Source: Pseudomonas sp. (GTDB lineage: Bacteria > Pseudomonadota > Gammaproteobacteria > Pseudomonadales > Pseudomonadaceae). From it: a stretch of 59,859 nt of DNA. Below the pieces are notes generated by a model, which was given only the letters and a program-made list of their open reading frames with translations, searched no databases and had not been told where the DNA came from. The stretch lies in the NCBI GenBank assembly GCA_022448005.1, contig JAKUTK010000013.1:44619-104477 (forward strand), in the 5' to 3' direction. A program made the position numbers and the translations under genes. This document shows positions 7,683 to 17,133 of this stretch, piece by piece. Numbering within the stretch: the first letter of the stretch is position 1; each line of letters starts with the position of its first letter.

Positions 7683-9386
7683 TTATGCATGACCGACCCA
7701 GTGAAACTCTACGTTGAGCACCTTGCCATCGGGCTGCCAATAAAAGCGCTCGCTTAACTGGCGAATCATACGCAGGCCGCGCCCACCCAGGTGCTCGCTG
7801 CAGTATTGCTGATTCAGCGCGCGCTGCACATCGAAGCCCGGACCACTGTCGCAAACAGTGATGCGCAAATACCCGCTGCCCCCTTCAGACTTGACGGTCA
7901 ACTCGATGGACACGAAGCCTTCATCAAGCGCTTCCAGGCGTCGCTGACGCTCTCGGTAGTAGCTGGCGAAGCCTTCCGCATCGCGCTTGATCGATGAATC
8001 GAGTAACAGCACCCCATGCTCCACGGCATTGGAATAAAGCTCGCTCAAAACGGTGAAAATTGTTCCTACCCGATAGCGCAAGGGTGAAATCTGCAGCAGC
8101 AGCTGCATCGTCATAGGCAAAGGGTCGGCCGTGCGCAGGCTGCTGGGCCGCAGCTCGAAGCAGGTCGTCCAGTCCCGCGGACGCATTTCCCGGCTTCCTA
8201 ACGGATAGACATGGGAAAGGTGAGGTGCAGCCTCTTCCGTCTCGGCCAACATGCTGACTTCGACGAGGCTCAAGTCGTCAAGTATTTGACCATGAAAGGC
8301 CTGCAGCGCCTCCTGAATGTCGTCGAACAGCATCGCCAGGTTGCGGTTGGCCTCAATTACTTCGAGCAACCGCTGTTCGCCAAACAGCTGATCGTCAGCG
8401 TTGCGGCTCTCCAGCAACCCGTCTGACAACAGCAACAAGCGATCACCCATCGCTAAGGGGAGTGTCTCGAAGCTGTCATCGAATGATGACGCTTCACGCA
8501 CGCCCAAGGGCAGATGCCTGGACCGCAAAGGCAACCAATCGCCGTCGGCCTTGAGCAGGTAACCGTCCGGCAAACCACCGCTCCACACACGCAGGATCCC
8601 TTGCTCGAGGTTGATGTCGAGAAAGGTCGCGCAGCAAAACATTTCCACCGGCAGGATCAGTTTCAACTTGGCGTTGATATCGCGAAGGATCTGGTTGCTC
8701 GAATAGCCCTTGGCGGTCATCCCGTAAAAGGTTTCTGCCAACGGCATGGCGCCGACCGCGGCCGGCAGACCATGGCCAGTGAAGTCGCCGAGCAGCACGA
8801 ACATCCTGCCGGCAGGCGCTTGAGCAGCCAGTAAAAGATCGCCATTGAACAGTGCTCGAGGAGACTGCCGGTAACGGATGTTAGGAGCGTTCAGGCAGCC
8901 GGCGTGGGCGACCTTGTCGAAAATCGCCTTGGCCGCTCGTTGCTCGTCGAGCAATTGCTGGTTGCGGCGCCCGATGAGATCGCGCTGCTCCAGGACAGTC
9001 GCCTGCAATCGCCGCAAGCGGTGCATGGCCTGGATCTTCGCTTCCAGAATGATGGGGTTGTACGGCTTGGCGATAAAGTCATCGCCGCCCGCCTCAAGAC
9101 AGCGAACCAGCGCTTCGTTCTCGGTCAGCGAAGTGAGAAAGATGATCGGGACCAGTTCATTGCCAGCCAGCCGCTTGATCTGTTGTGCCGCTTCGAAGCC
9201 GTCCATCACTGGCATCAACGCATCCATCAACACCAGCTGCGGACGTTCGCGCTCGAACAGGCTGATCGCCTCGGCGCCATTGGCTGCGGTGGTCACTCGA
9301 TGGCCCTGGCGGCGAACGATAGCCGCCAACAGCATGCGGTCGGCCGCACCATCCTCGGCAATGAGTATGGAGAGCCGACCAGGCAT
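7683..9386 (-). CDS. hsbR: Response regulator/phosphatase HsbR
   Basis: This 567-residue protein joins three modules: a receiver domain (about 1-125, phospho-acceptor D55 in LVLMD), a SpoIIE/PP2C-type phosphatase domain (about 170-390, GDFTGHGLPAAVG), and a C-terminal GHKL ATPase domain like that of anti-sigma kinases (about 435-565, NAVEHGVL ... GGRGLRMIRQL). In P. aeruginosa the homologue HsbR phosphorylates or dephosphorylates the antagonist HsbA according to HptB signalling. The start ATG overlaps the hsbA stop by one base (TGATG). Confidence 0.93.
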   Translation of the reverse strand: MPGRLSILIAEDGAADRMLLAAIVRRQGHRVTTAANGAEAISLFERERPQLVLMDALMPVMDGFEAAQQIKRLAGNELVPIIFLTSLTENEALVRCLEAGGDDFIAKPYNPIILEAKIQAMHRLRRLQATVLEQRDLIGRRNQQLLDEQRAAKAIFDKVAHAGCLNAPNIRYRQSPRALFNGDLLLAAQAPAGRMFVLLGDFTGHGLPAAVGAMPLAETFYGMTAKGYSSNQILRDINAKLKLILPVEMFCCATFLDINLEQGILRVWSGGLPDGYLLKADGDWLPLRSRHLPLGVREASSFDDSFETLPLAMGDRLLLLSDGLLESRNADDQLFGEQRLLEVIEANRNLAMLFDDIQEALQAFHGQILDDLSLVEVSMLAETEEAAPHLSHVYPLGSREMRPRDWTTCFELRPSSLRTADPLPMTMQLLLQISPLRYRVGTIFTVLSELYSNAVEHGVLLLDSSIKRDAEGFASYYRERQRRLEALDEGFVSIELTVKSEGGSGYLRITVCDSGPGFDVQRALNQQYCSEHLGGRGLRMIRQLSERFYWQPDGKVLNVEFHWVGHA

Positions 9387-9691
9387 CAGGCTATTGCGAA
9401 CAATTGTTCGAAGTTGGAAACCGCAAGGACTTTGCGCACATCAGGGTTGCAGTTGACCAGACGAATATCGGCTTTTTCGCTGCCGCCGTGATCACGCAGC
9501 AAGAGCAACATGCCCAGAGCAGAGCTGTCGAGATAGGTCGCGCCGTCGAGGTCGACCACATAGCGTCGGGGCGAGCTCCCGGCATTCTGATAGGCGTCCC
9601 GAAAGGCCTGGTGGGTGTTGAAATCGAAGCGCCCCTGAATCGTAATGGTCAGCTCCTGTCCATCTGCCGATAGCTGTGAACTGATGGTCAT
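9386..9691 (-). CDS. hsbA: Anti-sigma factor antagonist HsbA
   Basis: A 101-residue STAS-domain protein. The conserved phosphorylation site is the serine pair in YLDSSALGMLLLL at about residues 54-66. In P. aeruginosa HsbA partners either the anti-sigma factor FlgM or the cyclase HsbD, switching between swimming and attachment. A good ribosome site (AGGAG, spacing six) precedes the ATG at 9691. It is first in the hsbA-hsbR-hptB set. The 174 bases between fliJ and hsbA show no clear terminator, so read-through from the fliE operon is possible. Confidence 0.93.
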   Translation of the reverse strand: MTISSQLSADGQELTITIQGRFDFNTHQAFRDAYQNAGSSPRRYVVDLDGATYLDSSALGMLLLLRDHGGSEKADIRLVNCNPDVRKVLAVSNFEQLFAIA

Positions 9692-9865
9692 CTAGCACTC
9701 CTGTTTCGAACGAGGTCGTGACCTTTCGCCACGGCTTTCGTTATTGCTGGGTTGGTGCCGGCCCGCCGATTGGCGCCTCGTCCAACGACTGCAGCTTCAG
9801 TTCCAGCCGCACTGTTGTAAAGAAGCTGATGAAGATTTAGCACCCAAAGTCCGGCACAGCAAGCT

Positions 9866-10318
9866 TCAATCGGGTTTGGGCCGGCTGGACAGTCGCTGGG
9901 AAAAATCGTCCAGCAGCTTTTGCTCTCGCTTGTCCGCTGCGGTCCTCGCCTCCTGCAGGTAGCGTTCGACCAGTTTGCGCAGACCGTCGAGCCGAGCTCG
10001 TCGCTGTTGCCATTGCTTGCGCAGCTTGTCGAGGTTGTTGCGGTGCCAATCCAGGCTGCGCTGCTGTTGTCCGATAGCCGACTCGAGCTGAGAGAGAAAG
10101 CGCTGGTAGTTCATCAGCCACTGGCCGGACACGCCTTGGCTGCCTTGCGCCATCCACTGTTGCTGGTAATCGGCAAAGTATTGCCGTAACTCGCCCAGTT
10201 TGGCTTCGGCCTGTGCGACTTGCGTCTGGCCTTGTCCAAACAGCTTCGCAGCCTCTCGCTCGGCACGCTCGGCCATATCGATCACCGGCGCCAGGCGCGC
10301 CGCTCGGCTGGCCGGCAA
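9866..10318 (-). CDS. fliJ: Flagellar export chaperone FliJ
   Basis: FliJ is a small coiled-coil rotor-like component of the export ATPase complex. The 150-residue product is almost wholly helical and charged, Gln/Arg/Leu-rich, as expected. The best start is a TTG at 10318: MPASRAARLAPVIDMAERAERE aligns with the family N-terminus (for example MALSRAARLQPV in P. aeruginosa, from memory), and no ATG upstream is in frame. It begins three bases after the fliI stop, so translation is probably coupled. Confidence 0.93.
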   Translation of the reverse strand: MPASRAARLAPVIDMAERAEREAAKLFGQGQTQVAQAEAKLGELRQYFADYQQQWMAQGSQGVSGQWLMNYQRFLSQLESAIGQQQRSLDWHRNNLDKLRKQWQQRRARLDGLRKLVERYLQEARTAADKREQKLLDDFSQRLSSRPKPD

Positions 10319-10321
10319 GGT

Positions 10322-11680
10322 TTAGCCTGCTGCCTTGGGATTGAATACGCTGGCCAGCAGCGCTTCGCTCTGGCCCAGGTGCTCGGCCTCGTTCAGGCCC
10401 TGCCGTAGATAGCGAACCATCTCCGCCTGGCGGGCAATGGCGAGGTCGGTTTCCGGATCGCCTCCCGGTACGTACGCACCGACGCTTATCAGATCGCGGC
10501 TCTGCTGAAAACGCGACCAGAGCTGTTTGAAGCGTTGGGCATTGCGCATATGTTCAGCGCTGACCACCTGCGGCATGACCCGGCTGATCGAGGCCTCGAT
10601 GTCGATGGCGGGGTAATGCCCCTCCTCCGCCAACCGGCGAGACAACACAAAGTGGCCATCCAGTACGCCGCGCGCGGCATCGGCGATCGGATCTTGCTGG
10701 TCGTCACCCTCGGACAAGACGGTATAGAACGCCGTGATCGAGCCACCGCCCTCTTCCGCGTTGCCCGCGCGCTCCACCAGGCTTGGCAGCTTGGCAAACA
10801 CCGACGGCGGGTAACCCTTGGTCGCGGGCGGCTCGCCGATGGCCAGGGCGATCTCGCGCTGGGCCTGGGCGAAGCGGGTCAGCGAGTCCATCAACAACAG
10901 CACGTTTTTGCCTTTGTCGCGGAAATACTCGGCGATGCGCGTGCAGTACATGGCGGCGCGCAGGCGCATCAAGGGTGCATCGTCCGCCGGCGAAGCCACC
11001 ACCACCGAACGCTTGATGCTTTCTTCGGTGAGGATGTTCTCGATGAATTCCTTCACTTCCCGACCACGCTCGCCGATGAGCCCGACAACGATGATGTCGG
11101 CCTCGGTAAAGCGCGTCATCATGCCCAGCAGGACCGATTTACCAACGCCGGTGCCGGCAAAAAGGCCAAGACGCTGGCCACGGCCCACGGTGAGCAGGCC
11201 GTTGATGCTGCGGATCCCCACGTCCAGCGGGTCGCTGATGGGGTGACGTTTGAGCGGGTTGATCACCGGACCATCCATCGGCACCCAGTCTTCGGCCTTC
11301 ATCCCGCCCTTGCCGTCCAATGCACGCCCGGCTCCGTCCAGCACGCGGCCCAACATCGAAGTCCCCATCGGCAGGCGTCCGGTGTTGGCCAGCGGCACGA
11401 CGCGGGCCCCCGGTGCAATGCCAGCGAGGCTGCCCACCGGCATCAGGTAGAGTTTGCCGCCGGAAAAGCCCATGACCTCTGCCTCGACCTGGGTCGGATG
11501 GTAGCTGTCCTCGTTGATCACCAGGCAGCGGCTGCCAACAGCCGCGCGCAAGCCTTCGGCTTCCAGCGTCAGCCCGACCATACGCAACAACCGACCCTCG
11601 AGGATCGGTTGGCTGGGAAGCTTGATCGCCTCGCCGTAGGTTTCGAAGCGCTTGGCGAAGCTGGTGCGCTCAAGACGCAT
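10322..11680 (-). CDS. fliI: Flagellum-specific ATPase FliI
   Basis: FliI is the hexameric ATPase that energises early steps of flagellar export, related to the F1 beta subunit. The 452-residue product has Walker [10 protein letters not shown] (about residues 174-182), a Walker B region ([27 protein letters not shown]) and the C-terminal FliJ/FliH-interacting part. Its start overlaps the end of fliH by 11 bases. Motifs and length are typical. Confidence 0.97.
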   Translation of the reverse strand: MRLERTSFAKRFETYGEAIKLPSQPILEGRLLRMVGLTLEAEGLRAAVGSRCLVINEDSYHPTQVEAEVMGFSGGKLYLMPVGSLAGIAPGARVVPLANTGRLPMGTSMLGRVLDGAGRALDGKGGMKAEDWVPMDGPVINPLKRHPISDPLDVGIRSINGLLTVGRGQRLGLFAGTGVGKSVLLGMMTRFTEADIIVVGLIGERGREVKEFIENILTEESIKRSVVVASPADDAPLMRLRAAMYCTRIAEYFRDKGKNVLLLMDSLTRFAQAQREIALAIGEPPATKGYPPSVFAKLPSLVERAGNAEEGGGSITAFYTVLSEGDDQQDPIADAARGVLDGHFVLSRRLAEEGHYPAIDIEASISRVMPQVVSAEHMRNAQRFKQLWSRFQQSRDLISVGAYVPGGDPETDLAIARQAEMVRYLRQGLNEAEHLGQSEALLASVFNPKAAG

Positions 11681-12458
11681 CGGGGGCTTCCAGGCCTGGA
11701 TCCAGACTCAGGTGCAAGTCGGCCTCGGGCGGGCTGGTGGCGTTCTCGCGCTGCTGTTCGAACAACTGCTTGATAGCCTGCCCCAGGCGGGTTTCGACGC
11801 TGGCGTCGATGCGGCTCTGCTCGGTTTCGATACGGCAGCCGCCGGGCAGAAGATCACTGTCTTCTACGATCTTCCAGGTCTCTTCGTGGCGCTCGCGCAG
11901 CGCTTTGACCAGATCGAAATCTTGCGGGTTGATGTAGATGCGCACATTGCTGGCGCCCATCGGCAGCAACTTGAGTGCTTCGCGCAACACTTGGCGGATC
12001 TGGCTGGAATCGATCAGCAGGTCGCGCTGAATCACTTCGCGGGCCAGTTGGCTGACCAGCGTGACCATGGCGTGTTCAAGGTTGCGGTCCTGATCGGCGA
12101 TGGGTTCGAGCAGCTGCGTCATCAGCTTTTCCAAGCTCTCCAACTTGGGGTTCAGCGCCGCCTCGGCTTCTTGCCTGGCCTTGAGCTGACCGGCGTGAAA
12201 GCCGTCCTTTTCGCCCGTACTGAAACCTTCGTTGTAAGCCTCCTGACGAATGGCCTCGAGCTCGTCGAGCGTCAGCGGTTTGACTTCCTCGACCGGCACG
12301 TCTTCGCTGCGGGACAGGTTCTCGTCTTCGACTGGCTCCTCGTCAATCTCCGGGTCTTCCGACTCGGCACCCAAAGGGTCGAAGCTCGGTAAGGCCCAGC
12401 GATCAAAAATGTTGACGTCTTTCGCGCGGATTACGTCGCTGGGGTTTTCCTTGGACAT
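11670..12458 (-). CDS. fliH: Flagellar assembly protein FliH
   Basis: FliH is the peripheral stalk-like regulator of FliI and tethers it to the C-ring. The 262-residue product has a variable acidic N-terminal half, a coiled coil (about 85-140, [23 protein letters not shown] with small-residue heptads) and a conserved C-terminal V-type E-subunit-like domain. It starts 15 bases after fliG and overlaps fliI. Confidence 0.95.
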   Translation of the reverse strand: MSKENPSDVIRAKDVNIFDRWALPSFDPLGAESEDPEIDEEPVEDENLSRSEDVPVEEVKPLTLDELEAIRQEAYNEGFSTGEKDGFHAGQLKARQEAEAALNPKLESLEKLMTQLLEPIADQDRNLEHAMVTLVSQLAREVIQRDLLIDSSQIRQVLREALKLLPMGASNVRIYINPQDFDLVKALRERHEETWKIVEDSDLLPGGCRIETEQSRIDASVETRLGQAIKQLFEQQRENATSPPEADLHLSLDPGLEAPDAS

Positions 12459-12473
12459 ACGGCTCGCTTAGAC

Positions 12474-13490
12474 CTAGAGCATTTCTTCGCCGCCCTTGCC
12501 ACCGAGCACGATTTCTCCTGCTTCGGCCATGCGACGGGCAATGGTGAGGATTTCCTTCTGGGCGCCTTCAACTTCGCTGACACGCACCGGCCCTTTGGCT
12601 TCCAGGTCGTCACGCAGCAGTTCGCCGGCACGTTTGGACATGTTCTTGAAGATCTTTTCCTTGATGGCGTCATCGGCCCCCTTGAGCGCCAGCACCAGCA
12701 CATCCGAGGATACTTCACGCAACAGCACCTGGATGCCCCGGTCGTCGACATCAGCGAGGTTATCGAAGACGAACATCAGGTCCTCGATCTGCGACGAAAG
12801 GTCCTCGTCCACATCGCGAATGGCATCCATCAACTGGCCTTCGACCGAACTGTCGAGGTAGTTCATGATGTCCGCCGCGCGCTTGACGCCGCCCAGCGTC
12901 GCCCGCGTGGTATTGGCGTTGCCGGAGAACTGTTTCTCCAGGATCAGGTTCAGCTCCTTCAGCGCCGCCGGCTGCACGGTATTGAGCGACGACACGCGCA
13001 GTACGATGTCGAGTCGTACCTTATGGTCGAAGTGCGAAAGCACCTCGCCCGCCTGGTCCGGGTCCAGATAAGCGACGACGATTGCCTGGATCTGCGGGTG
13101 CTCGTAGCGGATCACATCAGCGACCGCGCGTGGTTCCATCCACTTGAGGCTGTCGAGGCCACTGGTGTTGCCGCCGAGCAGAATGCGGTCAATCAAGCCG
13201 CCGGCTTTGTCCTCGCCCAGCGCCTGCGTGAGCATCTTGCGGATGTAGCCGTCCGAACCGACCCCGAGGCTGGTCTGGTCGCCAACAATCTCGACGAACT
13301 CGCCCATCACCTGCTCAATCTGGTTTTTCTGCACGTTGCGCAATTGCGCCATTGCCGTGCCGACCTTCTGCACTTCCTTCGGCCCGAGGTGACGCAGCAC
13401 CTGTGCGGCATCGGCCTCGCCCAGCGAGAGCAGCAGGACCGCAGCTTTGTCGACCTTGTTCAGCTTGACGGGATTTCGAGCATCACTCAT
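12474..13490 (-). CDS. fliG: Flagellar motor switch protein FliG
   Basis: FliG sits at the top of the C-ring and contacts the stator to produce torque. The 338-residue product has the N-terminal FliF-binding domain (LNKVDKAAVLLLSLGE), the middle domain, and the C-terminal torque domain with the charged helix (DLMFVFDNLADVDDRGIQVLLREV). The frame opens at a TTG at 13514. The ATG at 13490 (MSDARNPVKLN) fits the family better and overlaps the fliF stop by eight bases, which suggests coupling. Confidence 0.96.
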   Translation of the reverse strand: MSDARNPVKLNKVDKAAVLLLSLGEADAAQVLRHLGPKEVQKVGTAMAQLRNVQKNQIEQVMGEFVEIVGDQTSLGVGSDGYIRKMLTQALGEDKAGGLIDRILLGGNTSGLDSLKWMEPRAVADVIRYEHPQIQAIVVAYLDPDQAGEVLSHFDHKVRLDIVLRVSSLNTVQPAALKELNLILEKQFSGNANTTRATLGGVKRAADIMNYLDSSVEGQLMDAIRDVDEDLSSQIEDLMFVFDNLADVDDRGIQVLLREVSSDVLVLALKGADDAIKEKIFKNMSKRAGELLRDDLEAKGPVRVSEVEGAQKEILTIARRMAEAGEIVLGGKGGEEML

Positions 13491-15270
13491 CTGCGTTGAT
13501 CCACTCTTTGACAACCTGAGCCACCCGGCCCGGGTCCTCTGCTACCAGATTCTTGATGGCATTCAATTGCGCATCGTATCCCTCGGTCGGGCTCGGCAGC
13601 ATGATGCTCTGCGGCCCGCTCAGGCTGACGCGGTCGCTCGAAAGCGCACCGTCTATGCCTTCCATGTCACCAAGTTCGGCATCGCCACCCACCGTTTGCA
13701 GTTCCTTGCTTTTGCCGGCGTTGGTCAGGTTGTTCAGCACGGGCCTGAGCACGCCGAACACCAACACCAGGATGAACAGGACGCCGAGCACTTGCTTGAC
13801 GATGTCCCAGAACCACGGCTGCGAATAGAACGGAATCTCGATGAACGTCTCGTCGAGCGAATCAGCAGCGAACGGGGCATTGATCACGCTGACGCTGTCA
13901 CCACGGCTCGCGTCGAAACCAACAGCATCCTGAACCAGCCGGGTAAAGCGCGCCAGTTCTTCGGCGGTCCGCGGTACCCGAGTCGTGGTTCCGTCAGCTG
14001 CAACCGTCGTCTGGTCGTCGAGCACCACGGCAACCGACAGGCGGCGCAGGCGCCCCTGCTGCTGCTTGGTGTAACTGATCGAACGGTCCAGCTCGTAGTT
14101 TCGGGTCGCCTGCTCGCGCTTGTCTGCCGGATACGGCGCCAACATCGGTTGGCCGGTTGCCGGGTCCATGACCTGCTGACCGTTGGCATCCAACAGCGGC
14201 TGGCCGGGAGCGATGGCACCCGCCGCGCCGGCCTGCCCGGCAACAGCATTCTCGGGCGCAGCAGCAGGTCCCGGTGGCTGATTGCTAAGAGCGCCAGGCA
14301 CACCTTGCGGACCGAGGCTGCTCTGACGCTGCTCGCTAACACTCTGCTCACTGCGCAGTGCCGGTTGATCCGGGTTGAATGTCTCGGAGGTGGACTCAAC
14401 CGCGCTGAAATCCACATCGGCAGACACTTCGGCCTTGTAGCGACCGCTGCCCAGCACCGGCTGCAGGATATTGTGCACGCGCTGGGTGTAGAGGCTCTCC
14501 ATGCGGCGGCTGTAGTCGAACTGCTTGCCGGCCATGCTCAGCTCGGTGAGTTCCTGCTGATCGGACAGCAGGTTGCCCTTCTGATCGACCACGGTAATTT
14601 GTGATTTGGTGAGTTCCGGCACGCTGGTCGCGACCAGGTTGATGATCGCCATCACCTGACTTGGCTCGAGATTGCGTCCCGGATAGAGCTCAACCAGAAC
14701 CGATGCGCTCGGCTTGCGCTCGTCGCGGACGAACACCGAACTCTTAGGAATGGCCAGGTGGACGCGTGCGCCCTTGACGTTGTTCAGACTGGAAATGGTA
14801 CGGCCCAGCTCACCTTCGAGACCACGGCGGTAGCGGGTGGCTTCCATGAACTGACTGGTGCCGAGGCCTTGTTCTTTATCGAGAATCTCGAAACCGATAT
14901 TGCCGTCGGTCTGAGCGATGCCGGCGCTGGCCAGCTTCAACCGCGCACGGGCCAGGTCGTCGGCCTTGACCAACAGGGCGCCGGAGTTGGGCTCCACCGT
15001 GTAGGAAATGTCGGCGGCGGCCAAGGTTTCCATCACCTGGTTGGCGTCCATTCCGGCAAGGCTGCCCAGCAGTGGGCGATAATCCGGTTGCTGTGACCAA
15101 AGCACCACGGCAAAGCCGATGGCGACGCTCGCCGCCAGACCGACCAGCAGCCCGATCTGCCGCAGCATCGACATTTCGGAAAGGTTTTCCAGAAAGGACA
15201 AGCCCAGCAGAGGCTTCTTCGGGACTTCCGAAGCAACCGGCACTGGAACTTTGCTAAGCGCGTCAGCCAT
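13483..15270 (-). CDS. fliF: Flagellar MS-ring protein FliF
   Basis: FliF builds the MS ring in the inner membrane, the base for rod, C-ring and export gate. The 595-residue product has two membrane segments (about residues 38-58 and 465-485). Between them lies the periplasmic ring-building domain with a Pro/Ala/Gly-rich insert (about 310-370), and the cytoplasmic C-terminus ends in the FliG-binding VVKEWINADE. It begins 16 bases after fliE. Confidence 0.97.
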   Translation of the reverse strand: MADALSKVPVPVASEVPKKPLLGLSFLENLSEMSMLRQIGLLVGLAASVAIGFAVVLWSQQPDYRPLLGSLAGMDANQVMETLAAADISYTVEPNSGALLVKADDLARARLKLASAGIAQTDGNIGFEILDKEQGLGTSQFMEATRYRRGLEGELGRTISSLNNVKGARVHLAIPKSSVFVRDERKPSASVLVELYPGRNLEPSQVMAIINLVATSVPELTKSQITVVDQKGNLLSDQQELTELSMAGKQFDYSRRMESLYTQRVHNILQPVLGSGRYKAEVSADVDFSAVESTSETFNPDQPALRSEQSVSEQRQSSLGPQGVPGALSNQPPGPAAAPENAVAGQAGAAGAIAPGQPLLDANGQQVMDPATGQPMLAPYPADKREQATRNYELDRSISYTKQQQGRLRRLSVAVVLDDQTTVAADGTTTRVPRTAEELARFTRLVQDAVGFDASRGDSVSVINAPFAADSLDETFIEIPFYSQPWFWDIVKQVLGVLFILVLVFGVLRPVLNNLTNAGKSKELQTVGGDAELGDMEGIDGALSSDRVSLSGPQSIMLPSPTEGYDAQLNAIKNLVAEDPGRVAQVVKEWINADE

Positions 15271-15286
15271 TGTTCAAAATCCTGCC

Positions 15287-15616
15287 TTAAACCGGCATCT
15301 GCATGATGTCTTGGTACGCCTGAACCAGCTTGTTGCGCACCTGGGTCATCGCCTGAAAGGAGACGCTGGCTTTCTGGGAGGCGATCATGACTTCAGTCAG
15401 GTCGATGCCGCCCTGGCCCATCTCGAAGGCAGTAGCCAACTGATTCGATGCCTGCTGGGTTTCGTTCACTTTATTGACGGCTTGGCCGAGCATGTCGGAA
15501 AAGCTCGGAGCGCCTACCTCTGGGGCCGCCGTCACGGGCTTGGAGCGCGCCATTGCATCGGTCTGCATGGCCCGCATTTCCAGCATCAAGCGATTGAATT
15601 CGATACCCTGACTCAT
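15287..15616 (-). CDS. fliE: Flagellar hook-basal body protein FliE
   Basis: FliE joins the MS ring to the rod. I placed the start at the ATG at 15616 ([18 protein letters not shown]), giving 109 residues, the normal length. A GGAGGA ribosome site lies at 15620-15625; the adjacent ATG at 15619 would leave almost no spacing. The frame continues upstream to 15721, but that would cross the sigma-54 promoter. The conserved C-terminus ([23 protein letters not shown]) is present. It is first in the fliEFGHIJ run. Confidence 0.95.
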   Translation of the reverse strand: MSQGIEFNRLMLEMRAMQTDAMARSKPVTAAPEVGAPSFSDMLGQAVNKVNETQQASNQLATAFEMGQGGIDLTEVMIASQKASVSFQAMTQVRNKLVQAYQDIMQMPV

Positions 15617-15672
15617 CATTCCTCCAACAGCTGCGGTTTTTTTGACGCCTCGCAGCAGGCATAGGAGTAATA

Positions 15673-15687
15673 GCAACATCGGTGCCA
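15673..15687 (-). promoter_or_regulatory. Sigma-54 promoter of fliE
   Basis: On the minus strand TGGCAC (15687-15682) and TTGC (15676-15673) are separated by exactly five bases, a full match to the RpoN -24/-12 consensus. Start of transcription would be about 12 bases on, roughly 45 bases before the fliE ATG. It is the only clear signal in the ~300 bases between fliE and benE. In pseudomonads this promoter is normally activated by FleQ. Confidence 0.88.
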
Positions 15688-15919
15688 GTGTCAGCACGGG
15701 CATCACCGTGCCTCTCGACATGGGAGACGAACGGCGCTGAGGAGTGCTGGTGACTGTTACGCTGATCGCGCCATCGGCTGTACCGCGACGCGAGGCGCGT
15801 GACGCCCTAGCCTGTCGTCATACCGCTGGAAGACGCCTGTTGAAGCAGGACACCAGTTCACTCGCGAGCCCTCGGTAATCCCTGCTTACCCTATCTCTGA
15901 ACCGGACCCGAAGCCGACG

Positions 15920-17116
15920 ATGACCGCCACCGCCGCTCAACCTCACCGTCTATTCAAGGACAGCTCAGCCTCTACCGTGGTGGCTGGCTTCATCGCCATG
16001 CTTACCGGCTATACCAGCTCCCTGGTGCTGATGTTCCAGGCCGGCCAGGCGGCAGGACTCAGCAGCGCCCAGATCTCCTCCTGGATCTGGGCACTGTCGA
16101 TCGGCATGGCGATCTGCAGCATCGGATTGTCGTTGCGCTACCGAACGCCGGTGGTGATCGCCTGGTCGACCCCGGGCGCCGCGCTGCTGATCAGCAGCCT
16201 GCCTGGCGTTCCTTACGGCGAGGCGATCGGCGCCTTCATCTTCGCCTCAGCATTGATTGCGCTCTGCGGGCTCACCGGCAGTTTCGAGCGGTTGATGCGC
16301 AAGGTGCCCGCATCGCTGGCAGCGGCGTTGCTGGCGGGCGTCCTGTTCAACATCGGCAGCGAGATTTTTCGCGCGGTTGAAGTCCAGCCAGTGTTGGTGT
16401 TGGGCATGTTCTTCAGTTACCTGCTCGCCAAGCGCTTTCAACCCCGCTATGCAGTACTTTCAGCGTTGCTGATTGGCTGCGGTCTGTCGGCAGTGATGGG
16501 TCTGCTGAATTTCAGTGAGCTGAGCCTGGAAGTTGCGGCGCCGGTCTGGACCACGCCGGGCTTGTCGCTTGCCGCCATCTTCAGCATCGGTATACCGCTG
16601 TTCGTGATCGCCATGGCCTCGCAGAACATGCCGGGCCTGGCTGTGCTTCGAGCTGAGGGTTATCAAGTACCCGCATCGCCACTGATCTCGGTGACGGGCA
16701 TTGCCTCGGTGCTGCTGGCGCCCTTTGGTTCCCACGGCATCCATCTGGCCGCGATCACCATGGCCATCTGCAGCGGCCCGGAAGCGCACCCAGACCCTGC
16801 GAGGCGCTACACCGCAGCCGTGTGGTGCGGGGTTTTCTATGGCATCGCCGGGATATTCGGTGCCACGCTGGCAGCCCTGTTCGCCTCCTTCCCGGCTGCC
16901 CTGGTGCTGTCCATCGCGGCACTCGCCCTGCTCGGCTCGATCGGCAGCGGCTTGACCCAGGCCATGCAGACGCCGCGCGAGCGCGAAGCGGCGCTGATTA
17001 CCTTCATGGTGACGGCGTCGGGCCTTACGCTTTTTGGCATCGGCTCCGCGCTGTGGGGATTGGTCGCGGGCGTGCTGACGCTGTTGATCGTCAGCGCACC
17101 CAAGCGATCAGCCTGA
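15920..17116 (+). CDS. benE: Benzoate/proton symporter family protein (BenE)
   Basis: This 398-residue inner-membrane protein has about 11-12 hydrophobic segments and reads as a BenE-family transporter (VVIAWSTPGAALL, ASQNMPGLAVLRAEGYQVP, APFGSHGIHLAAITMAICSGPEAHPDP). BenE members take up benzoate or related aromatic acids with protons. No aromatic-degradation genes are seen nearby, so the true substrate is open. It lies where fleQ/fleS/fleR would be expected next to fliE. It converges with the SDR gene, 13 bases apart, and both stop codons lie in one small hairpin. Confidence 0.9.
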   Translation: MTATAAQPHRLFKDSSASTVVAGFIAMLTGYTSSLVLMFQAGQAAGLSSAQISSWIWALSIGMAICSIGLSLRYRTPVVIAWSTPGAALLISSLPGVPYGEAIGAFIFASALIALCGLTGSFERLMRKVPASLAAALLAGVLFNIGSEIFRAVEVQPVLVLGMFFSYLLAKRFQPRYAVLSALLIGCGLSAVMGLLNFSELSLEVAAPVWTTPGLSLAAIFSIGIPLFVIAMASQNMPGLAVLRAEGYQVPASPLISVTGIASVLLAPFGSHGIHLAAITMAICSGPEAHPDPARRYTAAVWCGVFYGIAGIFGATLAALFASFPAALVLSIAALALLGSIGSGLTQAMQTPREREAALITFMVTASGLTLFGIGSALWGLVAGVLTLLIVSAPKRSA

Positions 17117-17133
17117 TCACCCTCTCTGATCAG
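17113..17133. terminator. Hairpin spanning two convergent stop codons
   Basis: CTGATCA (17113-17119) and TGATCAG (17127-17133) form a 7-bp perfect stem with a 7-base loop. The arms contain most of the benE stop (17114-17116) and the stop of the minus-strand SDR gene (17130-17132). There is no T-run, so termination is uncertain, but symmetrical placement across both gene ends is notable. Confidence 0.4.

Noticed and set aside
13447..14604. A 385-codon open frame opposite fliF
   Set aside because: Antisense to a well-conserved gene, with no signal, domain or ribosome site.
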